Numbered from the stretch's first letter, positions 32,654 to 44,036 are shown. The stretch: 64,000 nt of DNA from Enterobacter pseudoroggenkampii (GCF_026420145.1 NZ_JAPMLV010000001.1:1488001-1552000); one strand, 5' to 3'. Numbers and translations: made by a program. The notes: a model not told the origin generated them from the letters alone.

Positions 32654-35600
32654 ATGGCTTTTTATGCCTGCGCAACCAAATTAACTTATATGCCGCAGGA
32701 ATAATAAACAGCGATAGCAGCGGAGCCGTGATCATCCCGCCAATCATGGGCGCCGCTATCCGGCTCATGACTTCTGACCCGGCACCGGTACCCCACAGAA
32801 TGGGCAGCAGACCGGCAATAATCACCGCGACGGTCATCGCCTTTGGCCGCACGCGCAGCACCGCGCCATGATAAAGAGCGCCATCTAGCCCCTGTTCGGT
32901 GAACGTTTCCCGATGGGATAACGCCGGGTGTGCTTCAATGGCATGACGCAAATACATCAGCATGACCACCCCAAATTCTGCCGCTACCCCGGCCAGAGCG
33001 ATAAAACCGGTGCCGGTTGCCACAGACATATGGAAGCCCTGCCAGTAGAGGAACCATATTCCTCCGACCAGGGCGAACGGCAAGCTCATCAGGATCAGCA
33101 ACGCTTCATCCACGCGACGGAACGCCAGATACAGCAGAATGAAGATGATCATCACCGTCATCGGCACCATCAGCTTCAGTTTCTTGTTGGCGTGTTCGAG
33201 CAGTTCAAACTGTCCGGAGAATGAGACGCTGGTACCCGGTCTCAGCTTTACGTTCTGACTGATAGCCGTTTTAATGTCGTTCACCACCGACACCATATCC
33301 CTGCCGCGGGCATCGATATAAATCCAGCTCGCAGGTCGGGCATTCTCCGTTTTTAGCATCGTGGGGCCGGAACCCACGTTGATATCCGCCACATCGCCCA
33401 GCGTGATCTGCTGTTTCATCGGCGTGAGGACAGGCATCTGCTTCAACGCGCTCGGGCTGTTCCGGTAATCCTGAGGATAGCGAATATTAATCGGGTATCG
33501 GGCGACGCCTTCCACCGTTTCACCCACCGTCGCCCCGCCGATGGCCGAGGAGACAAAGAGCTGCACATCACCCACCGTCATCCCGTAGCGGGAGGCTTTT
33601 TCCCGGTTGATATCGACATCAATGTAGCGCCCGCCCTCCAGACGTTCAGCCAGGGCAGACACCACGCCCGGCACCGTTTTGGCTACCGCCTCAATGCTCT
33701 GCGCCGTGGCGTCAATATCCGACAGAACGGTACCTGACACTTTGATACCGATGGGGCTTTTGATCCCGGTCGAAAGCATGTCTATCCGGTTACGAATGGG
33801 CGGAACCCAGAGGTTCGCCAGGCCAGGCAAACGAACGGTCTTGTCTAGCTCGTCAACGATCTTGTCAATCGTCATGCCGGGCCGCCACTGATCCTCAGGC
33901 TTGAGCTGAATGGTGGTTTCCACCATTTCGAGCGGCGCGGAATCCGTTGCCGTTTCGGCCTTGCCGGTTTTGCCAAACACCGAGGCCACTTCAGGCACGG
34001 TTTTGATGAGTTTGTCCGTGGTCTGTAACAGCGCGGCAGCTTCAGCCGGAGAGACGCCCGGCAATGTTGACGGCATATACAGCAGGTCACCTTCATTTAT
34101 CTTTGGCAAGAACTCGCCGCCCACCTGGCTCAGGGGCCAGATCACCGTGAAGATGGATAAGGCCGCAGCCAGCAGCGTTGTTTTAGGCCAGTGGAGCACA
34201 CGAATCAGTAGAGGATGATAGGCTTTAATCAGTAGCCTGTTCAATGGGTTACTGGTCTCTGCGGGGATTTTACCCCGGATCCAGAATCCCATCAGGATGG
34301 GGATAACAATGATGGCCAGCGCGGCCGCGCCCGCCATGGAGTACGTTTTTGTGAAGGCCAGCGGACCAAACAGCCGCCCTTCCTGACCCTCAAGGGTAAA
34401 GATAGGAATGAAGGATAAGGTGATAATCAGCAGGCTGATAAACAGCGCGGGGCCAACCTCGACAGAGGCGTTGGTGATCACCTTCCAGCGCGTGGCGTTA
34501 TCAATCTGCTCTCCCGGATGCAGGTGATCCCACTCTTCCAGCCGTTTGTGCGCGTTTTCAATCATGACGATAGCGGCATCCACCATCGCGCCGACGGCAA
34601 TGGCAATGCCTCCCAGCGACATGATATTGGCGTTCAGTCCCTGGAAATGCATGACGATAAAGGCAATACACAGGCCAAGCGGCAGAGAGATAATCGCCAC
34701 CAGCGCCGAGCGAACGTGCCACAGGAACAGGGCGCAGACGATGGCCACCACGATAAACTCTTCGAGCAGCTTGGAACTCAGGTTGTCGATTGCCCGATCG
34801 ATGAGCTGGCTGCGATCGTAGGTAGTCACAATCTCAACACCTTCCGGCAGGCTGGCCTTCAGCGTCTCCAGCTTATCTTTCACCGCCGTAATGACCTCGC
34901 GCGCGTTTTTACCCGAACGCAGGATCACCACGCCGCCCGCCACTTCACCCTGCCCGTTCAGCTCGGCAATACCGCGCCGCATTTCCGGCCCCGTTTGTAC
35001 GCGGGCAACATCACGAAGGTAAATCGGTATCCCGTTATCGCCGGTTTTCAGGACAATGTTATTGAAATCGTCCATCGTCTGCAGATAGCCGCTGGCCCGG
35101 ACCATATACTCCGCTTCCGCCATTTCAACTGACGATCCCCCTGCCTCCTGGTTAGACGACTCAAGGGCCTGCTTAACCTCCGGCAGACTAATGCCGTACT
35201 GAGCCAGTTTTAACGGATTGACCTGGATCTGATACTGCTTCACCACGCCGCCGACGGAGGCCACTTCAGCCACATTCGGGATCGTTTTCAGTTCAAATTT
35301 CAGGAACCAGTCCTGCAACGAGCGTAACTCGGCGAGATCGTGTTTTCCGCTGCGATCCACCAGCGCATACTCAAATATCCAGCCCACGCCGGTGGCATCA
35401 GGACCGATCTCTGAGCTCACACCGGCAGGCAGTTTGCCCTGAACCTGGTTCAGATACTCCAGCACGCGCGAACGGGCCCAGTACAAATCGGTACCGTCTT
35501 CAAAAATGACATAGACATACGAATCACCAAACTGCGAAAAACCGCGCACGGTCTTTGCGCCGGGAACCGACAGCATGGTGGTGGTGAGTGGATAGGTGAC

Positions 35601-35792
35601 CTGGTTTTCAACAATCTGCGGAGCCTGGCCGGGATAGCTGGTTTTGATAATCACCTGAACGTCAGACAGATCGGGCAAGGCATCGACCGGGGTGTTGATG
35701 ATGGTCCATGTCCCCCAGACGCTGAGGAAGAGCGCCCCCATCATGACCAGGAAACGGTTGGCGACTGACCGCCGGATAATCCATTCAATCAT
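32652..35792 (-). CDS. cusA: Cu(I)/Ag(I) RND efflux pump inner-membrane protein CusA
   Basis: 1046 residues, near-identical in layout to E. coli CusA, the proton-driven RND pump that moves Cu+ and Ag+ from the periplasm or cytoplasm through CusB/CusC. Twelve membrane helices with two large periplasmic domains. The metal-binding methionines (E. coli Met573, Met623, Met672) are kept in [18 protein letters not shown] and [11 protein letters not shown]. The charged relay in [17 protein letters not shown] is present. Start taken at MIEWIIRRS (AAGGAG upstream); a long upstream frame extension is not conserved. Last gene of cusCFBA. Confidence 0.97.
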   Translation of the reverse strand: MIEWIIRRSVANRFLVMMGALFLSVWGTWTIINTPVDALPDLSDVQVIIKTSYPGQAPQIVENQVTYPLTTTMLSVPGAKTVRGFSQFGDSYVYVIFEDGTDLYWARSRVLEYLNQVQGKLPAGVSSEIGPDATGVGWIFEYALVDRSGKHDLAELRSLQDWFLKFELKTIPNVAEVASVGGVVKQYQIQVNPLKLAQYGISLPEVKQALESSNQEAGGSSVEMAEAEYMVRASGYLQTMDDFNNIVLKTGDNGIPIYLRDVARVQTGPEMRRGIAELNGQGEVAGGVVILRSGKNAREVITAVKDKLETLKASLPEGVEIVTTYDRSQLIDRAIDNLSSKLLEEFIVVAIVCALFLWHVRSALVAIISLPLGLCIAFIVMHFQGLNANIMSLGGIAIAVGAMVDAAIVMIENAHKRLEEWDHLHPGEQIDNATRWKVITNASVEVGPALFISLLIITLSFIPIFTLEGQEGRLFGPLAFTKTYSMAGAAALAIIVIPILMGFWIRGKIPAETSNPLNRLLIKAYHPLLIRVLHWPKTTLLAAALSIFTVIWPLSQVGGEFLPKINEGDLLYMPSTLPGVSPAEAAALLQTTDKLIKTVPEVASVFGKTGKAETATDSAPLEMVETTIQLKPEDQWRPGMTIDKIVDELDKTVRLPGLANLWVPPIRNRIDMLSTGIKSPIGIKVSGTVLSDIDATAQSIEAVAKTVPGVVSALAERLEGGRYIDVDINREKASRYGMTVGDVQLFVSSAIGGATVGETVEGVARYPINIRYPQDYRNSPSALKQMPVLTPMKQQITLGDVADINVGSGPTMLKTENARPASWIYIDARGRDMVSVVNDIKTAISQNVKLRPGTSVSFSGQFELLEHANKKLKLMVPMTVMIIFILLYLAFRRVDEALLILMSLPFALVGGIWFLYWQGFHMSVATGTGFIALAGVAAEFGVVMLMYLRHAIEAHPALSHRETFTEQGLDGALYHGAVLRVRPKAMTVAVIIAGLLPILWGTGAGSEVMSRIAAPMIGGMITAPLLSLFIIPAAYKLIWLRRHKKP

Positions 35793-35802
35793 CATCGTCT
35801 CC

Positions 35803-37053
35803 TTAATGGCCAGAATGCGCGCCGTCAGCCGTTTCAGCGTGACGCATGCGCTCCAGCGCGCCGGTAATATTGGCCTCCGAGTCAATCAGGAACAGACCGC
35901 TGACCACTATCGACTCTCCCTCTGCCAGTCCGCTACCAATGCCGGACTGCTGCTGAGCTTCATGCAGAACGTGGATCCTTTTCGGCACAAAATTCCCGTC
36001 CGCATCAACGGTAATAACGCGCTGTTCTTTGCCGGTATCGATTACGGCCTGGGAGGGGATCAGCAGCATTTCCTGGCTTTGGGTATTCAGCTTCAGGTAC
36101 GCATTCATGCCCGGTTTCAGCAGTTCATCCTTGTTGGAGACCTGCAGGCGCACCTGCAGCGTACGGGTGGTTTGATCCACGCTCGGCAGAAGACTCCACT
36201 TTTCAACCGGGAAGGATTTATCCGGATAAGCCGGTATGGAAACAGCAAACTGCGAGGTATCTTTCAGCAGATAAGCGATGGATTCAGGTACTGCCGCGCC
36301 GATCCAGACCGGATCCATTCCCTGAATTTGCGCCACCACCTTATCTTTGGAAATATTCATCCCGGTACGCAGGTCAAAGGCCGTGATCACCCCGTCGATA
36401 GGCGCCTTGATGGTAAACCGGGTCTGGATCGTTCGGGTCGCACGCAGCCTCTGAATATCGTCATCCGGCATTCCGGCCAGGCGAAGACGCTCCAGCACAC
36501 CTTTTATTTGCGTTGGCGTTCCACCGGTGCCGGATAGCAGCAGAAACTCGCTCTGCGCTTCGACCCAGTCCGGAATGGTAATATCAATCAGCGGCGTGCC
36601 TTTCTTCACCTTATCGCCCGTCGTCAGCGGATACACTTTCTCCACGAACCCTTCCGCGCGCGCCTGCACAATGACAAACTGATAGTCGTTATAGCTGACG
36701 TTGGCCGGGATCGTCTGGGCATAATTCAGCGTTCCGCGCGTCACCTTTTGCGTTTTTAATCCCAGGTTCTGAACCTGTGTCGGGTCGATACGTATTCCGG
36801 TGCTGCTTTTATCGTCATTTTCATCCGCATATTTAGGCACCAGATCCATATCCATAAACGGCGATTTACCAGGCTTATCGAATTTCACGTCAGGCTTCAT
36901 CGGGTCATACCAGAAAAGCACCTTTCTTACAGAAACGCTCTTTTCTGTTTTTTCAGACGAATGAAAAGCCTGCCATGCCGTCACGGATATCAGCCCTCCC
37001 GCAATCAGGCTGCTGACTATCATGGCAGCATATTTTATTTTTAATGAGGCCAT
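35803..37053 (-). CDS. cusB: Cus pump periplasmic adaptor CusB
   Basis: 416 residues, membrane-fusion protein linking CusA to CusC. An N-terminal anchor/signal helix ([22 protein letters not shown]) is followed by the metal-binding segment [18 protein letters not shown] then [13 protein letters not shown], where the three methionines equal Met21, Met36 and Met38 of mature E. coli CusB. Next come barrel-sandwich (lipoyl), helical hairpin and beta-barrel domains, with [24 protein letters not shown] in the barrel. The C terminus is His-rich ([12 protein letters not shown]), a possible extra metal site. 10 bp before cusA and 11 bp after cusF. Confidence 0.96.
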   Translation of the reverse strand: MASLKIKYAAMIVSSLIAGGLISVTAWQAFHSSEKTEKSVSVRKVLFWYDPMKPDVKFDKPGKSPFMDMDLVPKYADENDDKSSTGIRIDPTQVQNLGLKTQKVTRGTLNYAQTIPANVSYNDYQFVIVQARAEGFVEKVYPLTTGDKVKKGTPLIDITIPDWVEAQSEFLLLSGTGGTPTQIKGVLERLRLAGMPDDDIQRLRATRTIQTRFTIKAPIDGVITAFDLRTGMNISKDKVVAQIQGMDPVWIGAAVPESIAYLLKDTSQFAVSIPAYPDKSFPVEKWSLLPSVDQTTRTLQVRLQVSNKDELLKPGMNAYLKLNTQSQEMLLIPSQAVIDTGKEQRVITVDADGNFVPKRIHVLHEAQQQSGIGSGLAEGESIVVSGLFLIDSEANITGALERMRHAETADGAHSGH

Positions 37054-37064
37054 GCCGTATCTCG

Positions 37065-37406
37065 CTATTTAATGCTCTTCAGTAAAGAGATATTGCCCTG
37101 CTGAACAAACGAAAAATCAACGTGACTGCCGACCTTTAAGGCGTTAATGCTCTCATCGGCCTGAATAAAGGTGAAACGCATGGTCATCGCGGGCCAGCCA
37201 ATCGCCGGGATGGCCTCATGAGAAATCGTGACTTTTTTATTCGTGAGATCAATGTCCTTCACGATACCGGTCCCGGTGATGAGCTGCTCTGAGCTCCCTT
37301 CGCTGGCAGCACTCATCCCCTCGTGCTGATGAACTTCAGCCTGGAGGCCAGCAGAAAACACAATAGAGATCGCACCGAATACAACAGCCTTAAGTGAATT
37401 GCGCAT
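37065..37406 (-). CDS. cusF: Periplasmic Cu(I)/Ag(I) chaperone CusF
   Basis: 113 residues with a signal peptide (MRNSLKAVVFGAISIVFSA, cleaved after LQA). The OB-fold core has the complete metal site: His, Trp, Met, Met in TISHEAIPAIGWPAMTMRF, equal to His36, Trp44, Met47 and Met49 of E. coli CusF. The N-terminal VHQHEGM adds more ligands. It hands metal to CusB. Between cusC and cusB as in E. coli. Confidence 0.96.
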   Translation of the reverse strand: MRNSLKAVVFGAISIVFSAGLQAEVHQHEGMSAASEGSSEQLITGTGIVKDIDLTNKKVTISHEAIPAIGWPAMTMRFTFIQADESINALKVGSHVDFSFVQQGNISLLKSIK

Positions 37407-37434
37407 ATTTCTTTTCCTGTTTAATTAAATACCG

Positions 37435-38820
37435 TTATTCGACCCAACCGCCGCCGAGCGCGGTGAAGAGATTAATTTCATTAACCTGCCGGGCATAAAT
37501 AAGGTCGAGAATATTTTGCTGCGTGGAGAAAAGAGAACGTTCCGCATCAAGCACTTCGATATAGCTGACCGCCCCGCTGGAATATAACCCTCTGGCCCGC
37601 TGCAGGGTAATGCGTAGCGAATCAAGATACCGCTGTTGCGCAGCAAGCTGCTGGTTAATGCTGTCCCGCAGCGCGAGCGCGTCGGCAACCTGTTTGAAGG
37701 CGGACTGAATTTTTTGTTCGTAATTAACAACCGACTGCTGCTGGCGAATTTCAGCCAGCTTCAGGTTGGCCTTATTCCTGCCCGCATTGAAAATGGGAAT
37801 TTCGATTTTAGGAATAAAATTCCACATCCCGCTCCCTGACGTGAACAGGCTGGATAATTCCGTACTACCTGTGGAAAGCCCGCTGGTTAGTGATATGGAC
37901 GGGAAAAAGGCGGCACGCGCCGCGCCGATATTCGCATCCGCCGCTTTAAGCTGATACTCCGCCTCCATAATATCCGGGCGCTGCAGCAGTATCGCTGAGG
38001 AAAGATGGGGAGGCAGTTTTACCGGCGCAACGTCGCCGGCATTCATGCCGCTGTCGCCCGGGAGCGCGCGATACGTGCCGAGGACCAGCTGCAGGGCATT
38101 ATTGGCCTGCGCCAGCTCTCCCTCTCGTTTGGCAATATCTGCCTGCGTGCTTTCGATCTGTCCCCGGGCCTGTTCCAGCGCCAGGACGTTCGTACTGCCC
38201 GTCACCAGCTGCTGCTCAACGAACGCATAAGACTGCTGGTAATTTGTCAGCGTTTCCCGCGCAATACGCAGCTGTTTATACGCCAGCTGCTGGTTGAAAT
38301 AGCTCTGGGAAACGTTAGAGACGAGCAGAATATGCACCGCGCGACGGGCCTCTTCACTGGCGAAATAGTTTTGTCGGTCAGCCTCGCTCATGTTTCTCAG
38401 CTTGCCGAAGAAGTCGAGTTCATAGCTAAGCGCAAGTCCCGCGTCGTACTGCTGCGTGGTGGGTTTGTCACTTTTAAGCCCGCCGCTGTACGTGATACCC
38501 GAAGAGGCATTCAGCTGAGGATAACGGTCTGCATCCGTCACGTTGAACTGCGCCCGCGCCTCTTCAACCTTCAGGGCGGCCATTTTTACATCGCGATTGT
38601 TATTCAGGGCTTCCGCAATCAGCCCCGCTACCTGCGGGTCGACAAAAAAGGTGCGCCAGCCGGTGTCCTGATAACCCGCCACCGCGGGCGTCAGACCGTT
38701 GCGCGAGAGTGAAAATTGCTGAGGTACCGGTGACGCCGGGCGCTGATAGTCGGGGGCCAGCGAGACGCAGCCTGCCAGGATAAATACCGTACTGATGCTT
38801 AGTCGTTTTAACAGGAACAT
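37435..38820 (-). CDS. cusC: Cus outer-membrane channel lipoprotein CusC
   Basis: 461 residues of the TolC/OMF family (NodT branch). Signal peptide with lipobox LAGC (ISTVFILAGCVSLAPDYQRP), so it is acylated. The two repeated helical/beta units are visible, each with VNLxxxLxxxxL-like strands; the ending LFTALGGGWVE is typical of the family. It forms the exit duct for CusBA. First gene of cusCFBA, divergent from cusRS with a CusR box between. Confidence 0.96.
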   Translation of the reverse strand: MFLLKRLSISTVFILAGCVSLAPDYQRPASPVPQQFSLSRNGLTPAVAGYQDTGWRTFFVDPQVAGLIAEALNNNRDVKMAALKVEEARAQFNVTDADRYPQLNASSGITYSGGLKSDKPTTQQYDAGLALSYELDFFGKLRNMSEADRQNYFASEEARRAVHILLVSNVSQSYFNQQLAYKQLRIARETLTNYQQSYAFVEQQLVTGSTNVLALEQARGQIESTQADIAKREGELAQANNALQLVLGTYRALPGDSGMNAGDVAPVKLPPHLSSAILLQRPDIMEAEYQLKAADANIGAARAAFFPSISLTSGLSTGSTELSSLFTSGSGMWNFIPKIEIPIFNAGRNKANLKLAEIRQQQSVVNYEQKIQSAFKQVADALALRDSINQQLAAQQRYLDSLRITLQRARGLYSSGAVSYIEVLDAERSLFSTQQNILDLIYARQVNEINLFTALGGGWVE

Positions 38821-38894
38821 AACGGTCCAGATGAAGTCCAGAGTATTTTTAGGGCTACTCTACGGAACACATCCTGTTTGACGGGTGACAGGAT

Positions 38895-38912
38895 AATGAC
38901 AATGTTGTCATT
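38895..38912. promoter_or_regulatory. CusR box between cusC and cusR
   Basis: AATGACAA-TG-TTGTCATT is a near-perfect dyad with core TGACA-N4-TGTCA, matching the known CusR operator of E. coli. It lies 75 bp from the cusC start and 71 bp from the cusR start and should serve both. Confidence 0.88.
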
Positions 38913-38982
38913 TTTAACGTAAGTCATTGTGAACGGTCGCGGGCGCCATAGAATGTCATCAGCAGCCATTCTGGGGAGCATG

Positions 38983-39666
38983 ATGAAAATACTGATCGTC
39001 GAAGACGAAATGAAAACCGGTGAGTACCTGAGTAAGGGGCTGACTGAAGCGGGGTTTGTCGTAGACCACGCGGATAATGGCCTGAACGGCTACCATCTCG
39101 CCATGACCGCTGAATACGATCTGCTGATTCTGGATATCATGCTGCCCGATGTGAACGGCTGGGACATTGTCCGTATGCTCCGCTCTGCCGGCAAAGGGAT
39201 GCCCATTCTGTTACTTACGGCTCTCGGTACGATTGAACATCGGGTTAAAGGGCTGGAGCTGGGCGCGGATGATTATCTGATTAAGCCTTTCGCCTTTGCC
39301 GAGCTGCTCGCCAGGGTAAGGACGCTGTTAAGACGCGGAAATACGGTGATCGCGGAAAGCCAGCTTCAGGTGGCAGATCTTACGGTTGACCTCGTGTCGA
39401 GAAAGGTCAGCCGGGCCGGAAGTCGCATCATGTTAACCAGCAAAGAGTTCAGCCTGCTGGAGTTTTTCATGCGCCATCAGGGAGAAGTGCTTCCCCGCTC
39501 CCTGATTGCCTCCCAGGTGTGGGACATGAATTTTGACAGCGACACAAACGCGATTGATGTGGCGGTAAAGCGGCTGCGCGCGAAAATCGATAACGATTTT
39601 GAACCAAAGCTGATCCAGACGGTGCGCGGCGTGGGCTATATGCTGGAGGTGCCGGATGCACGTTAA
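38983..39666 (+). CDS. cusR: Copper/silver response regulator CusR
   Basis: 227 residues, OmpR family, close to E. coli CusR over the whole length: receiver with phospho-acceptor Asp51 ([13 protein letters not shown]), winged helix ending [20 protein letters not shown] and [13 protein letters not shown]. Activates cusCFBA when periplasmic Cu+ or Ag+ rises. ATG 38983 gives the E. coli length; ATG 38980 just upstream is equally placed for GGGGAG. Overlaps cusS by 11 bp. Confidence 0.96.
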   Translation: MKILIVEDEMKTGEYLSKGLTEAGFVVDHADNGLNGYHLAMTAEYDLLILDIMLPDVNGWDIVRMLRSAGKGMPILLLTALGTIEHRVKGLELGADDYLIKPFAFAELLARVRTLLRRGNTVIAESQLQVADLTVDLVSRKVSRAGSRIMLTSKEFSLLEFFMRHQGEVLPRSLIASQVWDMNFDSDTNAIDVAVKRLRAKIDNDFEPKLIQTVRGVGYMLEVPDAR

Positions 39667-41110
39667 GCTTCCCCGGCGCCCCTTTTCTCTTGCCCTGCGG
39701 CTGACCTTTCTTATCAGTCTCTCCACTATACTGGCCTTTTTCGCCTTTACCTGGTTTATGCTCCATTCCGTTGAAAAGCATTTCGCCGAGCAGGATATCA
39801 GCGATCTGCAGCAAATCAGTACTGCGATGCACCGCATACTGCAATCACCGGCCGATCCCGATCAAAAGAAAATCAGCAAGATTAAAGAGTCGATCGCCAG
39901 CTACCGCAACGTGGCCGTCCTGCTTCTGGATCCGCAGGGCAATACCCTGTTCAGCTCGGCGCAAGGGGCGGCTTTGCGCCCGGCAATGAACACGGCGAAC
40001 TTTAGCGAACACCGTCGCGCACAGGATGTGTTTCTCTGGACGGTAGAAGACCCGGCCAACCCCATGCACGCCGGGTCCGACATGAAAATGGAAACCTACC
40101 GGATTATCGCCTCTTCAGGCACGGCGACGCTGCAGGGAAAAACCCAGGACTACGTCATGCTGATCGGGCTCTCCATTAATTTTCATCTCCACTATCTTGA
40201 AGCGCTGAAAAAGAATCTCCTGGCGATTGCAGCGGTTATCAGCCTGCTGATTATCCTTGTCATTCGCATCGCGGTGCGCCAGGGACATTTGCCTCTGCGT
40301 AACGTCAGCAACGCCATAAAAAACATCACCTCTGAAAATCTGGATGCACGACTGGAGCCGTCCCGCGTACCCGTTGAGCTGGAGCAGCTGGTCATCTCCT
40401 TCAACCAGATGATCGAAAAGATTGAAGATGTCTTTACCCGTCAGGCTAACTTTTCCGCCGACATCGCGCACGAAATCAGAACCCCCATCACCAACCTGGT
40501 GACGCAAACGGAAATCGCGCTGAGTCAGAACCGCACTCCGAAGGAGCTGGAGGATGTGTTGTACTCCAGCCTGGAAGAGTACAACCGGATGACCCGCATG
40601 GTCAGCGACATGCTTTTCCTGGCGCAGGCGGATAACAATCAGCTCATCCCTGACCGGGTGATGTTTGATTTAAGCGCCGAGGTCATGAAAGTGTTTGATT
40701 TCTTCGAAGCCTGGGCGGAAGAACGTCACATCGCGCTGAAGTTTAACGGGATGCCCTGCCTGATAGAAGGCGATCCGCAGATGTTCAGAAGGGCCATAAA
40801 TAATCTGTTATCCAACGCCCTGCGCTATACACCAGCGGGCAAAACGGTGACGGTCACACTGCGAAAACAGGATAACGACGTTGAGCTGGTGACAGAAAAC
40901 CCCGGCACGCCGATCCCGCAGGCGCATCTGCCGAAGCTGTTTGACCGTTTTTATCGCGTCGATCCGTCCAGGCAGCGTAAAGGCGAAGGCAGCGGAATTG
41001 GGCTTGCTATCGTGAAGTCCATTGTCACCGCACATCAGGGAAAAGTCCGCGTGGAATCGGATGCGGTGTCGACGCGCTTCATCCTCACCGTGCCGGGGAA
41101 AGTGCTCTGA
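39656..41110 (+). CDS. cusS: Copper/silver sensor kinase CusS
   Basis: 484 residues, heavy-metal sensor kinase family. TM1 about residues 14-36, periplasmic metal sensor about 37-185, TM2 about 187-205, HAMP, H-box with His in [19 protein letters not shown], then the ATPase domain: [17 protein letters not shown] (N box), [23 protein letters not shown] (G1/F) and [15 protein letters not shown] (G2). The G1 motif ENPG replaces DxGxG, as in other CusS/PcoS/SilS proteins. Cytoplasmic partner is CusR. Confidence 0.95.
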   Translation: MHVKLPRRPFSLALRLTFLISLSTILAFFAFTWFMLHSVEKHFAEQDISDLQQISTAMHRILQSPADPDQKKISKIKESIASYRNVAVLLLDPQGNTLFSSAQGAALRPAMNTANFSEHRRAQDVFLWTVEDPANPMHAGSDMKMETYRIIASSGTATLQGKTQDYVMLIGLSINFHLHYLEALKKNLLAIAAVISLLIILVIRIAVRQGHLPLRNVSNAIKNITSENLDARLEPSRVPVELEQLVISFNQMIEKIEDVFTRQANFSADIAHEIRTPITNLVTQTEIALSQNRTPKELEDVLYSSLEEYNRMTRMVSDMLFLAQADNNQLIPDRVMFDLSAEVMKVFDFFEAWAEERHIALKFNGMPCLIEGDPQMFRRAINNLLSNALRYTPAGKTVTVTLRKQDNDVELVTENPGTPIPQAHLPKLFDRFYRVDPSRQRKGEGSGIGLAIVKSIVTAHQGKVRVESDAVSTRFILTVPGKVL

Positions 41111-41113
41111 GCG

Positions 41114-42019
41114 TCAGCAAACATCACGGCACACCTCAAGGACCTTTTCCCTGAGCCACCGGTGCGCCGGGTCCCTCTCCATGCGCGGATGCCACATCTG
41201 TGAAACCGTTATGGTCCGGGTCTTAAAGGGCAGTTCAAAGACGTGCACGCGCTCGGTCATCGCCTGATTGAGCAGATATAACGCCGGCACCATGGCAATC
41301 AGATCGGACGCCAGCGCCACGGATAACGCCGTCGGGAATCCAGGCACCACGCTGGCGACCTTGCGCTTCATCCCGCGCTCCGCCAGCGCCTCATCGACAA
41401 ACCCGTGCAGCGATCCGTCCGGCGAGGCCACCACATGCCCCCAGGCGACATAGTCACTCAGGCTGACCTCCGGCTGCTCTGACAGCGGATGCCCCTTACG
41501 CACCGCGCCAACAAACCGATCCTGAAAGAGCCTTTGCAGCCGTATTTCAGGCCCCATATTGCCCTGCACGCCGATCTCCAGGTCGACCAGCCCCTCACGC
41601 AAGTAGCGCGACGTTTTTTCCGGTTTCGGTGAGAAGCGGATGCACACCCCGGGCGCGACGCTCGCCACCGCAGCAATGAGCAGAGGCCCAAACGCCACCA
41701 CAAAACCGTCGTTAGCCCGGATGGTGAACAGTCGTTCAAGGCTTTCCACCTTCAGCGTGTCGGTGGAGGGCTGCAGCACCGCCCTCGCCTCGTGCACGGC
41801 GCTTCTGGCGCGGTCCCGGGTGGCTTCGGCCCAGGGCGTCAGCACCATATGACGACCGGCCCGTACCAGAATAGGATCGCCGGTCACCTCCCGCAGCCGG
41901 CTCAGGGTGCGGCTCATGGCGGAGGTGCTCAGGCTCAAACGTCGCGCCGCGCCCGCCACGCTGGCTTCTGCCAGCAGAACGTCGAGCGCAACCAGAAGGT
42001 TAAAGTCAGGATCGGACAC
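41114..42019 (-). CDS. LysR-type regulator (NodD/LeuO-like branch)
   Basis: 301 residues. Opening DFNLLVALDVLLAEASVAGAARRL and SLSTSAMSRTLSRLREVTGDPIL is the helix-turn-helix of the branch whose members begin (D)xNLLxxLDxLL. The ending MWHPRMERDPAHRWLRE is also typical of that branch. Divergent from an MFS exporter 117 bp away, which is its likely target. Lies 3 bp past the cusS stop, on the opposite strand, so it is not part of the cus system. Confidence 0.88.
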   Translation of the reverse strand: MSDPDFNLLVALDVLLAEASVAGAARRLSLSTSAMSRTLSRLREVTGDPILVRAGRHMVLTPWAEATRDRARSAVHEARAVLQPSTDTLKVESLERLFTIRANDGFVVAFGPLLIAAVASVAPGVCIRFSPKPEKTSRYLREGLVDLEIGVQGNMGPEIRLQRLFQDRFVGAVRKGHPLSEQPEVSLSDYVAWGHVVASPDGSLHGFVDEALAERGMKRKVASVVPGFPTALSVALASDLIAMVPALYLLNQAMTERVHVFELPFKTRTITVSQMWHPRMERDPAHRWLREKVLEVCRDVC

Positions 42020-42136
42020 GATGCCTCCTCAGATGTGGCGTTACGTGCAATGATTAAGTGCAAATGCTGCGTCTTCCGCCTTGTATACCGCATGATTATA
42101 GTTTCGTCATCACGATTCTTATCCGGAGTAACGACG

Positions 42137-43552
42137 ATGACGCTATTTACCAACCTGCCCGGCGATGAAGGTTTACCCGGGCACGAACGCGCCAGGGTCC
42201 TGGCCGCCGTTATGACCACCACGCTGATGGGCGTTTTTGACGGTACCATGATCAACATCGCGCTCCCCTCCATGGCAAGAGCGATGCAGGTCCCTGCGAA
42301 CGTTGCGGTCTGGTTCGCCAACGGTTATCTGCTGTCAGCGGCGATGACGTTGGCCATCTTCGCGGCGCTGGCAGCCCGCGTGGGCTATCGCCCAATCTTT
42401 CTGGCCGGGCTTGCGACCTTTACGCTCACCTCGCTCGGTTGCGCGCTGGCAAAAACGCCGGAAATGTTAACCGCGATGCGAATTCTGCAGGGCATCGGCG
42501 GCGCGGCGACCCTGAGCATCGCCCCGGCGATCCTGCGCTCCGTTTTTCCGGGCCGGTTGCTGGGCCGCATTCTGGGGCTACACGCCCTGCTTATCGCCTC
42601 CAGCACGGCGATTGCCCCGGTGCTCGGCGGAACAATACTGGACGCCCTGAGCTGGCAATGGCTGTTCGCCATTAACCTTATTCCAGGCAGCATCGCCCTG
42701 CTGCTGGCATGGTGGGCCTTGCCGCGGGAATCGGCCGCTGACCGCACTCCCTTTGACGCGCCGGGCGCCGTGCTCTCCGCCGTGCTGTTAGGTTCAGCGA
42801 TCATGCTGGCCGACAGCCTTCAGCATGTGACGGAGCACATTAACCGGCAGGCCGTCTGCTGGGGCGTTGTCGCGCTGGTCGGCGCCTTCGCCTTTACCTG
42901 GCGTATCCGGCGCGCGCAACATCCGTTACTGCCGCCGGTGATGTTCAGAAACGGGCGCTTCACCCTCGCCGCGCTGACCTCGCTGGCGTCGTTTGTGAGC
43001 CAGGGGATCACGTTTGTCGCGCTGCCGTTCCTGTTTCAGAGCGTGTATGGCTACAGCCCGGTGGTGTCGGCGCTGCTGTTCACACCGTGGCCGATTGGCA
43101 TCGTGCTGATCGCGCCGCACGCGGGGCGCTGGGCGGATACGATCTCCGCGCCGCTGATCTCGACCCTCGGGCTGGTGATTTTTGTGGGTGGGTTGGTCCT
43201 GCTGGCCACGTTGCCGGACAATCCTTCCGTGTGGAATATCTGCCTGCGCAGTCTGGTATGCGGTATTGGATTTGGCTGCTTCCAGAGCCCCAATAACCGG
43301 GAAATGCTCACTAACGTCGCGCGGGAATATGCCAGCTATGCCTCCGGCGTGTTGTCGATTGTGAGGACATTCGGCCAGTGTCTCGGCGCCGCCGTGGTGG
43401 GGGTGCTGCTGGCTGTGACTACAGGGTCAGATCATCAAACGCTTGATGACCGGGCCGTGCATCTGGCGCTGTGGATTGCGGTGATTGCCTCAACGGGATC
43501 GGTCTTATTTAGCCTGAGCAGGCTGCGCCCTGCTGTTCGGGCATCAGCGTAA
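42137..43552 (+). CDS. MFS transporter, DHA2-type drug exporter
   Basis: 471 residues with about 14 hydrophobic segments. The DHA2 motif in helix 1 (GVFDGTMINIALPSMAR) and motif C-like glycine/proline helix (STAIAPVLGGTILDALSWQW) mark an H+-coupled multidrug exporter. ATG 42137 has CGGAGT 9 bases upstream; the longer frame back to 41792 would cover the LysR gene's start. Divergent from LysR; a strong terminator follows. Substrate unknown. Confidence 0.88.
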   Translation: MTLFTNLPGDEGLPGHERARVLAAVMTTTLMGVFDGTMINIALPSMARAMQVPANVAVWFANGYLLSAAMTLAIFAALAARVGYRPIFLAGLATFTLTSLGCALAKTPEMLTAMRILQGIGGAATLSIAPAILRSVFPGRLLGRILGLHALLIASSTAIAPVLGGTILDALSWQWLFAINLIPGSIALLLAWWALPRESAADRTPFDAPGAVLSAVLLGSAIMLADSLQHVTEHINRQAVCWGVVALVGAFAFTWRIRRAQHPLLPPVMFRNGRFTLAALTSLASFVSQGITFVALPFLFQSVYGYSPVVSALLFTPWPIGIVLIAPHAGRWADTISAPLISTLGLVIFVGGLVLLATLPDNPSVWNICLRSLVCGIGFGCFQSPNNREMLTNVAREYASYASGVLSIVRTFGQCLGAAVVGVLLAVTTGSDHQTLDDRAVHLALWIAVIASTGSVLFSLSRLRPAVRASA

Positions 43553-43558
43553 ACTATT

Positions 43559-43586
43559 GCAGCGCCGAGAGGCGCTGCTCGTTTTT
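43559..43586 (+). terminator. Terminator after the MFS gene
   Basis: GCAGCGCC-GAGA-GGCGCTGC followed by TCGTTTTT, 6 bp after the MFS stop. Confidence 0.9.
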
Positions 43587-43601
43587 ACGCATATATGTTA
43601 A

Positions 43602-44036
43602 TTAATCTCTTATTCCATTGGCTATGAGGTTAATTACAGGCATGATCGCTACACCATCTGCATAGAACAGATCAGAATTAGTGAATGAATAAACCTTGCC
43701 AGTGATTTTTACATTTACCGTGCCCCCATAAACTGAAGCCGTAACATTGCTTGTGTTGGCTTCAAGGAATGGTGATCGATCTTCAAGGGCTTTCATAATG
43801 TTCCCGCTGTTGTCTTTATCTAAGTAGAAGCGGTAAACACCCGACACCGTAGCGCCCCCATCATCATACTTTGTTATGTACAGTGTGACGGTATCAGAGA
43901 GTTTCTGTTTGCTGACAAAACTATCGTGAGGAGGTGCATTAAAATAGTATTGATATGTCAGAAACCCACAAACAACGAGCAATAGAATCGTTGTGAGTAA
44001 GAAATGAAGCCGTTTAATAACCGTATTTCTTTGCAT
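43602..44036 (-). CDS. Small membrane-anchored protein, candidate immunity protein
   Basis: 144 residues, no family recognised. One N-terminal helix (FLLTTILLLVVCGFLTY, about residues 12-28) would anchor it in the inner membrane with the rest in the periplasm; a lipobox-like VVCG is present but without the usual residues. The rest is beta-rich (DTVTLYITKYDDGGATVSG; NVTASVYGGTVNVKITGKVYS). The gene overlaps the end of the upstream toxin-like gene by 23 bp. AT-richer than the flanks. Position suggests an immunity role; a DUF-type periplasmic protein is the alternative. Confidence 0.65.
   Translation of the reverse strand: MQRNTVIKRLHFLLTTILLLVVCGFLTYQYYFNAPPHDSFVSKQKLSDTVTLYITKYDDGGATVSGVYRFYLDKDNSGNIMKALEDRSPFLEANTSNVTASVYGGTVNVKITGKVYSFTNSDLFYADGVAIMPVINLIANGIRD

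Noticed and set aside
35692..36537. 281-codon plus-strand frame across the cusA/cusB junction
   Set aside because: Antisense to two firmly identified genes; no ribosome binding site or family.
41792..42136. N-terminal extension of the MFS transporter
   Set aside because: It runs through the start of the divergent LysR gene; ATG 42137 with CGGAGT fits the DHA2 family start.
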